A DNA stretch of 64,000 nucleotides from NCBI GenBank assembly GCA_958510875.1, contig OY294067.1:100794010-100858009 (forward strand). The letters are read 5' to 3'. The DNA comes from Endomychus coccineus (Eukaryota; Arthropoda; Insecta; Coleoptera; Endomychidae). Position 1 is the first letter of the stretch; each line of letters begins with the position of its first letter. The notes under the pieces were generated by a model. It made no database searches. It saw only the letters and a list, made by a program, of their open reading frames with translations, and was not told the DNA's origin. Shown piece after piece: positions 26,601 through 34,199 of this stretch. A program made the position numbers and the translations under genes.

Positions 26601-26977
26601 AAAAAATTGTCTTGAGTTGAAGAAGAAACCGGACGATTAATAGAGATATGACATGCTTCTAAAATTGCATTGATATTAGTTCATAACATAGCATAGGGTT
26701 GCTTTGATTTCTTCTAGATTTTGTGGTTCAGTGATTTCTCTAGATTATTCCGGTTATGTTTCCAGATAGGGTTAACTTATTTTTGCTATATCCATTCACC
26801 CATCAAGGTGCTCAATGAGAAGTTTCCGACTCCCAAATAACTGGAGTTTTCATGGTGATCCACATATCCAATTAACATACAAAACAACCAAAGGGTACAG
26901 AGCACGTGCTCACCACCACCAACGTGTCCAACCACTAAGATAAACACAGAAAGGAATTCGCATGTAATTCTGTGCAT
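8653..26977 (-). CDS. NPF: Neuropeptide F precursor gene (four coding exons, minus strand)
   Basis: NPF is the insect relative of vertebrate neuropeptide Y, a secreted C-terminally amidated peptide acting on a G-protein-coupled receptor in feeding and related behaviours. Coding order is join(26977..26914, 25820..25697, 11206..11149, 8673..8653) on the complement. The spliced product has a 21-22-residue signal peptide and a roughly 42-residue peptide ending LDRLYADRSRPRF. The amidation/dibasic site GKR follows, and then an acidic tail. Splice sites are GT/AG throughout and phases 1, 2 and 0 match on both sides of each intron, which is unlikely by chance. The phase-2 intron inside the Arg codon of RPRF is the known position in insect NPF genes. 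The match to the family is from recognised features, not a search. The last exon is the least certain part. Introns are about 1.1, 14.5 and 2.5 kb, the latter two full of transposon debris. Confidence 0.85.
9078..10756 (-). mobile_element. LINE fragment, R1/jockey-like RT (- strand) inside NPF intron 3
   Basis: Successive broken frames give LINE pol in order on the minus strand. First comes the fingers region at 10661-10248 with SVGPDGIPPVVLNE, WKTARVQPI, NNYRPIALLSVISKVMKK and ERQYGFRQQR. Next is motif B, GDSQGPVLTPTVF, with motif C, YSFADDCTLH (10050-9900). The C-terminal part follows (9644-9078) with KKAIRLIDD, SLEHRRKVGDLSLLYRF and a final TRYQVRSFP segment. The chain is 5'-truncated, carries frameshifts and stops, and lacks an endonuclease. 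It belongs to the same family as the + strand fragment at 5.5-6.8 kb, so the two form an inverted pair 2.2 kb apart. Confidence 0.85.
10760..11148. other. NPF intron 3, 5' part; no other feature
   Basis: AT-rich intronic sequence between the LINE fragment and the NPF exon 3 donor. Nothing else recognised. Confidence 0.3.
11149..11206 (-). CDS. NPF: NPF exon 3: amidation and dibasic cleavage site plus propeptide tail
   Basis: A strong acceptor TTTGTTTCCAG is followed by G|TTC GGC AAA CGC. The G completes the Arg codon left open by exon 2, and FGKR supplies the C-terminal Phe, the Gly amide donor and the KR convertase site. The exon goes on with GESNSNFAPIDYEGQ and ends CAG|GTAAGA, a near-consensus donor, in phase 0. 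The 58-base exon lies about 14.5 kb downstream of exon 2. If the following intron were retained, the frame would stop after VRY, giving a possible alternative C-terminus outside the mature peptide. Confidence 0.85.
11207..13080. other. NPF intron 2, 3' part; no firm feature
   Basis: AT-rich DNA. Around 12.25-12.41 kb is a G+C-richer patch ending CTGATCCCTACA that could be an LTR edge or other repeat terminus, but no TG...CA pair with matching flanking duplication was found. No coding signature. Confidence 0.3.
13085..13400 (-). mobile_element. Penelope-like element RT fragment (YVDD region)
   Basis: The minus strand reads RYVDDCL near 13365-13345 and then, after a frame shift, an open frame at 13350-13108 with ENSHCELQYTCEIELNK and NTNFLDINLRHDSG. 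The pattern F-x-x-E-x-E-x-(N/K)-x-x-(L/N)FLD-(hydrophobic)-x, some 40 residues after YVDD, is that of Penelope-like reverse transcriptases. DIFTPIQLHQQ and the following NRAVKF match the next conserved block (YRKP.xTD...H....K). No GIY-YIG domain follows. A 5' extension up to 13793 is open but not recognisable. Confidence 0.6.
13401..14520. other. No supportable feature
   Basis: AT-rich intronic DNA. An open minus-strand frame at 13530-13793 may be upstream Penelope sequence, but it shows no motif. Confidence 0.25.
14523..14830 (-). pseudogene. DUF4817/Tc1-mariner-type transposase, C-terminal fragment
   Basis: The minus strand reads WLLQDDAPPHYNMAIGTFPNGW, which matches the catalytic block (F-x-QDGAP-x-HY...V...FP-x-RWIG) of the insect transposases that carry an N-terminal DUF4817 helix-turn-helix. 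DIQSLTPYMLQNYRKEI and TGYCQVINREQ match the end of the same family (I-x-x-ITPEML-x-N-x-x-x-x...RL..C...NG-x-x-FE). The intervening segment with the second catalytic acidic residue (SPDLTPLDFFLWG-like) is deleted. The first aspartate-containing region and the N-terminus are also missing. Confidence 0.6.
14831..17170. other. No supportable feature
   Basis: AT-rich intronic DNA with short chance frames. No repeats with clear partners elsewhere in the window were seen. Confidence 0.3.
17178..18045. mobile_element. Non-autonomous DNA transposon with long TIRs (~870 bp)
   Basis: Ends are GGGTGTTCCAAATGAGAACG on the left and, reverse-complemented, GGTGTTGCAAATCACTCCG on the right. A second, stronger inverted block lies inside: TTTTTGGGTCCATAATGCAAC at 17238-17258 matches the complement of 17918-17940. 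The spacing between outer and inner blocks is about 60 bases on the left and 110 on the right. The internal sequence has no recognisable transposase. The GGTGTTCC-type end with TA-rich flanks resembles Tc1/mariner-group MITEs, but class is an inference. Confidence 0.6.
18046..19640. other. No supportable feature
   Basis: AT-rich intronic DNA. A 111-codon frame at 18797-19132 (+) shows no recognisable motif. Confidence 0.3.
19650..19965. repeat. Degenerate ~100-bp repeats with AAGATGGCGGAC core
   Basis: Segments beginning AAGATGGCGGACAGG (about 19667), AAGATGACGGACAAG (about 19817) and AAGATGACGGACGAG (about 19902) are followed by related text (TTGTGACTATGGTCCGATTC, TTGCGATTATGATCTGATTC). TTCAGAAATTC precedes two of them. 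Between them are further short AGATGGCG boxes. The region is open on the + strand for 104 codons, but this follows from the repeat and is not good evidence of a gene. Confidence 0.55.
20001..20303. mobile_element. MITE-like inverted repeat (~300 bp)
   Basis: Left and right arms are complementary over about 110 bases with scattered differences. GCTTTGTCAGATATAAGACG and TTTTCTGTTCTC on the left match the complement of the right (GCTTTGTTAAATATGAGACG, TTTTCTGTTCTC). Next come AATAACAGATTCA and a TCGTATGA block in both arms. The centre is short and has no coding sequence. Confidence 0.7.
20525..20622 (+). repeat. Solo arm related to the 20.0-20.3 kb inverted repeat
   Basis: ATTCTCATACGAC, then AATATCTTATTTC, AGAATAGAATAACTTA and ACATATCTGACAAA, follow the same order as the right arm of the neighbouring MITE-like element. 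It is a diverged fragment of the same repeat family. Confidence 0.45.
20722..20856 (-). other. G+C-rich open segment, possible unrecognised exon
   Basis: About 130 bases with markedly higher G+C than the flanks. It lies on the NPF strand inside NPF intron 2 and is preceded by TTAGGGTTAG. One frame encodes EVYILHCREEFEAAFRGYG then YQQLARVNHCGVDEPCMEE and VK-stop; a second frame is also open to a TGA. Neither acceptor gives an open phase-2 continuation from NPF exon 2, because the frame stops at once, so it does not fit as an NPF cassette exon. I do not recognise the product. It may be a transposon scrap. Confidence 0.25.
20857..22080. other. No supportable feature
   Basis: AT-rich intronic DNA; short minus-strand frames at 20974-21171 and 21496-21684 carry no motif. 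Confidence 0.3.
22161..22290 (+). ncRNA. Hammerhead-ribozyme-like motif, copy 1
   Basis: The order is TGCC (22168-22171), CTGAAGA (22172-22178), an extra T, a hairpin GCCACC-TGTAAT-GGTTGGC (22180-22198), GAAA (22199-22202), CGTC (22203-22206) and GGCA (22207-22210). TGCC/GGCA gives helix I, the hairpin helix II, and GAAAC/GUC a loop-less two-pair helix III before the expected cleavage site after C22206. Hammerhead motifs are known in Penelope-like elements, and such sequence lies 0.8-1.7 kb away. The unpaired extra U before helix II departs from the consensus, so activity is uncertain. About 85 bases downstream of the motif are shared with the copy at 45.5 kb. Confidence 0.55.
22980..23313 (-). 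mobile_element. Penelope-like RT C-terminal fragment, inverted and internally duplicated
   Basis: The minus-strand frame reads LEIKDNKHLNFLYLTISRT, then FIINSPKQILPNTELLFNS and SWQHFNSTIHG. This matches the Penelope block (E-x-x-x-x-(I/L)-x-FLDL-(T/S)I....F.I.RKPT.TD..I...S.H...H....NSMI-R). The segment is tandemly duplicated at the DNA level: 22982-23130 and 23131-23279, about 149 bases each, differ at only a few positions. Confidence 0.65.
22982..23279. repeat. Tandem duplication, 2 x ~149 bp
   Basis: Both units begin TATTCCATGTATCGTAGAAT and contain AAGATGTGTATTTGCTGTTG and TATAATAAATCGCGAAGG; I see only a handful of differences. It lies within Penelope-like coding sequence, so it is a local duplication of the element and not a satellite. 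Confidence 0.85.
23395..23905 (+). mobile_element. Penelope-like element 3' part with GIY-YIG endonuclease relic
   Basis: The + strand gives SYNSMIDRLVNIPITKVNLY then LELNRIVDIAEDNGYDVKII, the linker after the RT thumb (NSMIHRL.N.PL....Y..EL..I...A..NGY...I). After frame breaks it reads KKSGVYRLGCYDCEVL and LGQTEGSFGVKFN with NYANHILGHNQNF. This corresponds to the GIY-YIG endonuclease core (SGVYRL-x-C-x-DC...YIGQTGRSF-x-x-R-x-x-EH...HI...H). YIG is lost (stop and L) and the Arg of GRS is Gly. It continues the protein of the minus-strand fragment at 22.98-23.31 kb but on the opposite strand. Confidence 0.75.
24105..24915 (-). mobile_element. Mariner transposon with catalytic core deleted
   Basis: The minus-strand transposase begins near 24836 with EQRICMKFFLNLGKSWAETN, GDESMGKTQKKEW and FKSGRTSV-like text (HTH 1). 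After a frame shift it reads DRRLTVRELEDDLGIPKSTV and RILTENLGMTRVCAKFISKL (HTH 2) and stops after DEIFFKY (24406). Then CDVWLFPRLKM (about 24375) and the mariner C-terminal segment (QYCFRKWKHRYERVVQSNGD-like, YFEGCHQ) follow in broken frame. The roughly 120-residue DD34D catalytic domain between DE and CDxxLFPKLK is missing, so this is a deletion derivative. TIRs could not be delimited. Confidence 0.8.
24916..25696. other. NPF intron 2, 5' end; no other feature
   Basis: AT-rich intronic DNA between the mariner relic and NPF exon 2 with no recognised element. Confidence 0.3.
25697..25820 (-). CDS. NPF: NPF exon 2: body of the mature peptide
   Basis: The 124-base exon is bounded by ...GGTGTTAG on the left (weak pyrimidine tract, CTAAC branch-like sequence 16 bases upstream) and CCCAG|GTGAGG on the right. 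It encodes SVRSKQNQLDDGN, then MTTKMQRAINMLRLQ, then KLDRLYADRSRP plus two bases of an Arg codon. The pattern L-x-x-LD-x-x-Y-x-(D)-R-(S/A)-RPR is the NPF C-terminal half; compare the family ending ...YxDRARxRF-amide. Base composition is clearly richer in G+C than the flanks. An alternative acceptor four bases downstream (GGTAG|TG) would shift the phase and break the join to exon 1. Confidence 0.85.
25821..26913. other. NPF intron 1; no other feature
   Basis: About 1.1 kb, AT-rich, bounded by GTGAGC (donor) and GTTAG (acceptor) on the minus strand. No transposon relic recognised. Confidence 0.4.
26914..26977 (-). CDS. NPF: NPF exon 1: start codon and signal peptide
   Basis: The ATG at 26977-26975 has A at -3 (context AAAATAATG). 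It opens a frame reading MHRITCEFLSVFILVVGH then VGG, a short basic start followed by a hydrophobic core typical of a secretory signal peptide. The exon ends ...GGTGGTG|GTGAGC, a good 5' splice site, leaving one base (phase 1). That base plus GT at the start of exon 2 gives a Gly codon, after which the frame continues into the mature peptide. Cleavage probably falls in the Gly-rich segment just before SVRSK. Confidence 0.75.
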
Positions 26978-27150
26978 TATTTTATTCCGCCAGGCTCATG
27001 CTTTGATAACGCTCAAAACTATGTTCCGGGGAAAGTTCTGCAGCATACATATCTCAAGTATGATTCGGCTGACTACGGTTATCTTCGTCATACGCGCTCA
27101 TACCGTCGGTTTGGGTCACAAAATATCGTATCTCCAGTAAACTTCTTGCC
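26978..27150 (-). promoter_or_regulatory. Likely 5' UTR / proximal promoter of NPF
   Basis: The 170 bases upstream of the NPF start codon are richer in G+C than the surroundings and lie before the hAT fragment that begins near 27.2 kb. A GTCAGCC initiator-like site occurs near 27079-27085. No firm TATA box or transcription start can be assigned from sequence, and an upstream non-coding exon cannot be excluded. Confidence 0.25.
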
Positions 27151-27189
27151 TTCATAATTATGTACAGTGTGTGAATTCAATTTGAAGAC

Positions 27190-27752
27190 GTGAAGTCTGA
27201 AGTGAGCCTTTGAATTGGCGTTACGAGGCCATGATGAGACATTGACGTCGGAAAATTCAGGTATTTATGTAGGCTTAATCAACTTTGCAGCTGAATTAGA
27301 CGCTGTGTTTGCAATACATATGGAAGGTTCGGGTTCACAAGTGTTTAAAGGCGTCTCAAAAACTATTCAGAAAGAATTGCCAGATACGATGTTGCAAATT
27401 TACAAGCAGGAAATATTGAAAGATATTCAATCTGCAAATTGCATCGCTTTGGAGGCCGATGAAATCTCTAATCATCAGCAAATGATTGTTATTATTCGAT
27501 ACGTGGTTAATGCATACATTTTTTAACGATTTTGGTTTTTTTTTAAGCCGAATGAACATAATGCTGATGTATTAGCCAAAACATTGTTGAATGAATTGCA
27601 AACTATTTTAAATTCTCCTTCTAGGTCTGATGATATATACTAATTGCTCGAAGTTACGTTGGGGCATCCGTGATGAGTGGTAATACAAAAGAACATTTTC
27701 CACATGCACATTATATTCACTGTTATGCGCATCAATTCCATTCAGACCCACG
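27190..27752 (+). pseudogene. hAT-like transposase fragment (ZMYM/DUF4371 type)
   Basis: The frame from 27215 reads ALRGHDETLTSENSG, then FKGVSKTIQKELPDTMLQ and DIQSANCIALEADEISN. This is the DUF4371-like part of hAT-type transposases (ALRGHDE...N.GNF.EL....A..D......KGTSKTIQNELI.....I..EI..A....I..DET.D). After frame breaks it continues with VLAKTLLNELQTI, GASVMSGNTKEHFPHAHYI and HCYAHQ, matching the YDGASVM-x-G......FPHA.Y.HCYAH block. Sequence ends abruptly at about 27752, where an oppositely oriented pogo fragment starts. The second half, including the dimerisation domain, is absent. Confidence 0.75.
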
Positions 27753-27753
27753 G

Positions 27754-28345
27754 GCTAGGTAACTTATCGGAGTGTGACCTTCTCAATCATCGAGAATTTT
27801 CCTTTCCACCTTCCATATTTGTACAGACGAAACATGCCCCCTGATGTTTTGCAGTTTTAGTCCAGGAAATCTTGTCATTTCCTTTCCCTTTGTTGGGATT
27901 GCACAATAGTAGAGCCTCGTATGCATTAAACAGATCCCTTGAGGTGTTATCTTTTGAAATGGTCCACAACTCATCTTTCCAAGTTATGACATTTTTCCCA
28001 TCAACATCGGCAGATTCGCCATATAATTTTCTTGAAGATAATTTAAAGCTGACAACAAATTCTTTTCAACCACTCATTTGATGCTTTGAAGTAACTTACC
28101 CATAAGCTTTAAGTGCTTTTGCTTGAACAAGTCGCAACTTGTTTCGAACCTTAAAGAACCAATTGCAAAATAGTTTGGTGCACAGCTAGTCCCCAGTTTT
28201 CAGGAATATTTCTGTTTTGATCAGCATTTTCACTTTCTTGATACAAATGTCCAATTTTTCTTCATTGTATGACGGTGTGGTGACTTGAGTGTTGTCTACT
28301 TTAGACGTTTCAGCCAACTTCTTTCATTTTCGACGATTGTATAGA
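27754..28345 (-). pseudogene. pogo/Tigger-like transposase fragment (CENP-B HTH to first catalytic Asp region)
   Basis: On the minus strand FKASNEWLKR near 28085 resembles the CENP-B-type HTH (F-x-AS-x-GWL-x-RFK). A one-base shift leads to GESADVDGKNVITWKDELWTI and then DNTSRDLFNAYEALLL, matching the (D/N)IFNADET-(G/A)L-x-(Y/F) catalytic block, with the Asp-Glu pair altered. Further on come NPNKGKGNDKISWTKTAKH and FVCTNMEGGKE, matching the PxKTL..KG....G.K..K.R.T...C.NMDG.EK block. The N-terminal HTH and the second and third catalytic residues are missing. Identification rests on block order. Confidence 0.6.
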
Positions 28346-30720
28346 TTTTTTTCTTTGATATAGAAAGAAGTGTCCGTTTTAGCATCATTCTCAGATATTT
28401 AACGTTACCCAGTGAAAGTTCAAAACAAAATTAATGGCGAAACAACATTCCATGAACTTGAGAAATAAATTGTGAAACCATCTCTCATAAAGCGGTGATG
28501 CTTCGCTGATGTGGTTGGATTGTATTGCCATTTATTCATTAAGTCTATTTTTAGCATTTTTGCGCACTTAGAAATTGCGAAGATGGGTTCCAGCGATCGT
28601 TCAAGGGAATGGTCGGTAAAAGGGGTTATTTGATTATTCAATTTATGATTCATGGAGTTCAAAATCCGTCGTTATACGTAGCGGTTTTACTGTATCATAA
28701 AGTACAAAAGATAAGACAAGAGGTTTAAGAAACGTTGTTATTTCACTAAATAGTGTATTTGGAACATATTTATGACCACAGCCATGACTTACGAAGGAAC
28801 TGTTTTCTTCAGTAAGTAAAATCAATTAATGAGAGACAGTGACAATTTGAAAAATCGAGAACAATTCCATTACATATTGTGAACATTTTGGGATACATTA
28901 CAAAATGGACTCATCCTAAACGAGATATTTTAGACTTGATTTGGTTGTTATATCCTGAATTCTGAAAATTTTTTCCTGACTTAAAACCGAATATGAGATA
29001 AGCTATTTTGACATTTAGTTTGAAAATCTGGATAATTATCATAATTCGAAAAGAATTACAACAAAAAGCATGAACAGTACCTAATGAATTGTAATTTGGA
29101 ATGAATAATTTGGATTGGTATCAAATAGAAACATTCCAATATTGCTTATAAGCGCCATCAGTATCCTAATAGGGAAGTTCCAGACACTATGACATTGTGC
29201 TAGTAAGGCGTTGTTTATTTTATTAATCCAAACACTGATTAGCCAGTTTATATTGTTGGTATAGTTGGGTAAACTTGAACGCTCATTTGCAACAGAGCCT
29301 ATTCTGAATCTGCAACTCTTCTATTAAAACAAACGCGTATGATACAAGAGAAACAGAGTTTTTCCGCTCTGGGCTGTCACGGTTAAAACCGCGAATCTAG
29401 ATTAAGCTGACAATGGAGATTGTGAAAACATTTACTACCATGGTGGAAAACAGAAGTGCTCTTTTATTACGGTAATTAACATACCTCATTACGCCGGATG
29501 CATACCCTCGATATGAAATTAATTGACATAAAACGAATGAAACACTATTGAGAAAGAGTTTAACCACATGCCACAATATCAAATGCCGTCGGCCGAACGA
29601 ACAATTTATTATACTTTTCGAAGCAAATATGTACTGTTCAACCCCTCATAGAAGCATGAACATATCATTGAATGACATTTGAATGAATCTATAACTATAG
29701 CAGAACATAATATGGTTCAATATACAGGATCTTTCACGGTGGAAGGACTATAGAACGTTGACGGAGAACTACTAAACATAGAATTATGAATCTTTGGTTG
29801 CAGATATAAGTTGGTATGAGTTTTCAAATATCTCCGGATGTGCAGTGTTGCCACTTCTATTAGAAAGTGAGAGAAGTTCTGAATGGAAAATTCTGTATCT
29901 GATGTTATATTTGAATTTTTGTGTAAGTGCTCCGTTCAGATAGTGGCAAGTTTAGTTGCTCGTATCTTAGAAACATCAACATAGGTTAGTTCTCAAGAAC
30001 GTTAAATTAAATAAAATCTAAAAATATGTTCTTCCGGGGCTTGATTCACTAAAGAAAATTACAATGTCAGGTACAAGAAACAAAAATGAACGAGGGTCTT
30101 ATTAATTGGATCACGAAAACCATGATCGATAACCTCGAACAATACATGAAGAGACTTGAGAGTAATATAAAAATTTGAATAAGCAAATTATTGATATGGA
30201 ACAAGAATTATCAACTTCGAACAGATGAAATAGGACACCATCTATGGACGCACACTTAATTTCTACTGCATCCAATCTAGAAAACGCCGAATTCACCAGA
30301 TTTGCCAACTATACTCTTAAATTCACTGGCGTTTTATGCACGCGGTTACTACAATAATACATTGTGCGGAAGTGCCGTGCCGTCAAGTTGATAACAACGG
30401 ATGGTACTGTGTTAATGGAAGACTATTTATAGAGTTATCCAATATCGTATTTAAAATTCTTGAGTACTCTCTGGAACTCAACGTTTCGTCGAATACAAAT
30501 ACTCAATTTCGTTGTCTATCATTAAATAAAAACTTTGAAACTTTATTTTTTTGAAGCCCAACAGCTCTTGTAATGTTAAGGTTTTGATTCGTCCAAAAAT
30601 AGTTATTCCTTATGTTGAAAACTCCTTCCTGTGGAAATTTTGATTCATCACTGGTATGTATTGAAAGGTTCTCAGGTTTAATGAATTGCACTATAATATA
30701 TGTCTATTGTGTCTACCGAA
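28346..30720. other. No supportable feature
   Basis: AT-rich DNA. Overlapping minus-strand frames at 28420-28825 have no recognisable motif. No repeat partner was found. Confidence 0.3.
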
Positions 30721-30882
30721 ATATATGATGAAGACAACTTAAGTTGAATGGACTATTTATTCGCTCCGATAAGATAAAGCTAGGCATTGTAAAACAAATG
30801 ACAATATTTTACGTCGCTAAGAAGCCGATTTTGACGTTTAAATCAACTTTCAATGCATTGGTGTTGTTGTTAACAGTTAAAA

Positions 30883-31590
30883 ATGGCTCGTGGTAAGACT
30901 GTTCCTGACGGAATAAGAAAAGTCATCATTCACTTGCATTTAAAAGGCCAAAACGCTTCCCAAATCGCTGACAGTGTTAGCAAATAGGAGTATACAGTTC
31001 GAAATATCATTAAATTGTACAAAACAACTGGATCTGTGGCTCAAAAACCCAGAACTGGAAGTCGTTTTTTTTATTGTTCGTTTTTAATTCAGTACTTTTA
31101 GGCAAAAGAGAAGCCCTTACTGACAAAGATTCGGAACAAAAACAGACTAGCGTGGGCCAAAGAACACAAATTATTGTCTCCGAGCCAATGGAACTTCATT
31201 ATTTGAAGTGATGAAGTTAGATTTGAAGTATGTGATAATAGAAGACGTATCATAAGAACGAAAGAAAGAGTATTTCAGAATGTCTGTCTTATAAAAAGAT
31301 TTCGGCTTCTGTTATGATTTGGGGATCCATGTCAGCAAGTGGAGTGGGAAAGTTACACTTTGTGGAAGGTATTATGAATGATGATAAGTACATTAATGTG
31401 CTTCATAATAATTCGAAATTGAACAAATGCAATTAAACAATGTTGAATGTATCTTTCAACAAGATGGTGCCGCTTGCCATACTTCTAAAAAATTAAAAGA
31501 TTAGATGTTAGAAAACAATATTCCCGTTTCAAAATGAACGTCGAGTAGTCCAGATCTATCGCCGTAGTTTTGATAGTTGGGTCAACTTCA
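30883..31590 (+). pseudogene. Tc1-like transposase pseudogene
   Basis: ATG at 30883 opens MARGKTVPDGIRKVIIHLHL and KGQNASQIADSVSK, the paired-type HTH of Tc1 elements. After a TAG it continues YTVRNIIKLYKTTGSVAQK, PRTGS. An internal deletion follows (about 31065). Then LLTKIRNKNRLAWAKEH and QWNFII, with SDEVRFEV (first catalytic Asp, DExxF), GVGKLHFVEGIMNDDKYI and CIFQQDGAACHTSK (second Asp) appear across several frame breaks. The trace ends with SSPDLSP (about 31555), just before the third acidic residue. Immediately downstream a foldback element begins (31631). Dead copy. Confidence 0.85.
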
Positions 31591-31630
31591 CTGAGACAGG
31601 GCTCGTATGTAAAATTTCATTTTTGATTTA

Positions 31631-32926
31631 TGCAGGGTGTCCCGCATAAGAACCGACACAGAGCAGGAGCATGTAGGGGACCCCAAAATATGATGATTTA
31701 ACACAACTTACCTCTATACCAAGTTGCACCCCTGAGAGGTTACAGGCACTCAAAGTGGGACTTTAAATTAATACCTCAATTATACTTCAACAACAGCGAC
31801 AGTAAGTAGAGTTCAGTTGGATCATTTTAAAGGGTTGATAAGAAATGGTGCACCCTTAACATTTGACAGAATTTGTTAACCCAATCGCAATTCCAAAAAA
31901 ATAATAATAATAATATTGTTTTAAAACTTTTTTTACTCCTGTAATTTTTCAATAAACTTTGTCGTTTTCGATAAAAACGCGAATGAATAAAAGCATATAT
32001 GTTGCTATGTTACTTAAAAGCATCGAAATTTCGAAAGTTGGCTATGAAATTGAACGTCAAACTTGACAATCAGAAAACTAAGTAATTTATCTTTAATAAT
32101 AGTTTGTTAAAAATGACCGGAAAATTTTCATTTAGTGAGCAGGTTGACATGTTATTGGTATTAGGTTTCTGTGAAGGAAATTTTATGAAAAGTGTTAAAG
32201 AGTATGCCAGAAGATTCCCTAATCGTGTGATTTCCCATAGAGAAACCTTTTCCAATGTTGAGCGACGGGCTCGAGAGAGGGGCAAGTTTTTCAGCAACGC
32301 TCGAGATTGTGCTACTGCAATAACAGGACAAGAAGAAGAAATAATAAATGAAAATTTTCCGGTCATTTTTAACACACTAAACAAACTATTATTAAAAATA
32401 AATTACTTCGTTTTCTGATTGTCAAGTTTAACGTTTAATTTCATAGACTACTTTTGAAATTTCGATGCTTTCAAATAACATGGCTATATATATGCTTTTA
32501 TTTATTCGCGTTTTTCTCTAAAACGACAGAGTATATTGAAAAATTACAAGAGTAAAAAAAGTTTTAAAATAAAATTTCACATGAAATAAGGTGATATTTT
32601 TTCGAAATTGCGATTGAGTCAAAAAATTCTGTCTAGTTTTAAGGGTGCACCATCCCTTATCAACCCTTTAAAATGATCCAACTGAACACTTCTTACTGTC
32701 GATTATTACTCTTGGAACGCATACAACGTGTACCAAATTTGGTTTTTCTAAGTTGAAGTATAATTCAGATATTATTTTTTTTTTCAAAATTTAAAGTTCC
32801 TCTTATAGGGCCTATAACTTCTTATGGGTGCAACTTGGTATGAAGGTAAGTTGCGTTAAATCATCATATTTTGGGGTCCCCTACATGCTCCTGCTCTGTG
32901 TCAGTTCTTATGCGGGACAGCCTGTA
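31631..32926. mobile_element. ~1.3-kb foldback DNA element with ~500-bp inverted arms
   Basis: The left end GCAGGGTGTCCCGCATAAGA and the complement of the right end ACAGGCTGTCCCGCATAAGA agree, as does text for hundreds of bases inward, e.g. GAGCAGGAGCATGTAGGGGA and AAAATGATCCAACTGAAC. The arms run to about 32130 and 32345, where both contain the start of the same reading frame (AAAATGACCGGAAAATTTTC). Only about 200 bases in the middle are single-copy. CAGGGTGTCC-type ends with TA-like flanks fit Tc1/mariner-group elements carrying DUF4817 proteins. The element looks like a head-to-head internal rearrangement of such a transposon. Confidence 0.85.
32113..32355 (+). pseudogene. DUF4817-type N-terminal HTH fragment in the foldback centre
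   Basis: The frame reads MTGKFSFSEQVDMLLVLGFC, EGNFMKSVKEYARRFPNRVI, SHRETFSNVERRARERGKF. The pattern (Y/F)-x-x-x-E-x-x-DM-(hydrophobic)-x-x-(Y/L)G...GN...A...Y..RFPNR..P.H.TF....RRLRE.G is that of the insect DUF4817 DNA-binding domain. It is cut off where the right inverted arm begins, so no catalytic domain is present. Confidence 0.6.
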
Positions 32927-32933
32927 TAATATA

Positions 32934-34190
32934 CATGTGAAACAGTTGAAATTCAGGAAGCTACAGATCCAAATAGTTGTACAATTCTCATTTCTTCAAC
33001 AAAAAACGAAACAATATACAGCTTGATTACTCACACCCATTTGAAACTGTTAAAGTGTTGTTGAAGTAAATGAAGTACATTTTTTAAGTACTCGTATATC
33101 AAATGTTTCTCTCCAAATACAGAGACAATACAAAAAAAACTAACCAGTCAAGCCAAGAGCAACTTTCATGGGTCCTGGTTACTTAGTATATATTTTTCTA
33201 AGATCAAAGAAGATGCATATTTGTGTCTTTCGTTTTTATATTTTAACTGTGTTTTATTAAATTATTCGTATTTATTAATTTTTATTTCTCTGTGGATGTA
33301 TTAGTAATGAGTGCAACAAATCCAACATCAAGATTTTCAAATATTTAATACAATCAATGTTGGCATTTAGGAACTAGAGAAACACCTGCTGTGACATGAA
33401 CTATCAAAATTTGACATGCATCAAATAGACTAGCTGGGATTTCAAATTTTCTTGGACCAATGACAATACTTCCTATACTGTATACTACGTATAGTGGACA
33501 TATTAAAAATATTTTTTTTTTTTGCAATAGCTGGCAATCAAATTAACAACAATCAGGTATAGCATTGTATCACTTGATGAGATATATTAAATAATATCCG
33601 ATTGATTTCAATTCATTCAATGATTGGAGTATTTAGAATCAATCAACAGGGTGTCATATGTTATTGCAGATTTGAAACATCGTTATATAATATATTATGT
33701 TGCAAACCAAATAGTTTTATTTACTTATTATATAAAATAGTACAAGTTATTTGTAACATGGAATGTAATTTCCAAACAGTTGAAGTGTTCATCGACTGTT
33801 CGAAAACAGTATCTGTGTGTAATTATTCAAAATTAGTAAAAAGAACATTGGATATCCAGCTTCCTCGGGAGATACTCTACGGAGCTTGAACTGAAGGAAT
33901 TATTCACATTGTAATATGTCAAAGATTCTAATTGAACAAGTAGCTCCAAATCTTTATTGTGATTTTCAGTGAAACTATTTTTTGAAAACAAAATTGTGAA
34001 GCAATATCCAGTTTCTTACATTTCACTTAAAGGATACAAATGATGCAATGATCATATGAAACTGAGAAATAATCGTGATACAGCAACTTGCTTTGCAAAA
34101 TTTTGCTTTTGATGACCACCTGAGGTCACCATCAGGATTTAGATATTTGTGATATTTTTCCCGCTCATGACAAAAATAATTATTGAGGTG
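32934..34190. other. No supportable feature
   Basis: AT-rich DNA with no recognised motif; an open frame at 33602-33889 (+) looks like chance. Confidence 0.3.
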
Positions 34191-34199
34191 AAAACTTCT

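Noticed and set aside
29397..29582. Coding-looking segment near a GTAATT donor-like site
   Set aside because: No acceptor, no recognisable motif and no continuation; composition like the surrounding DNA.
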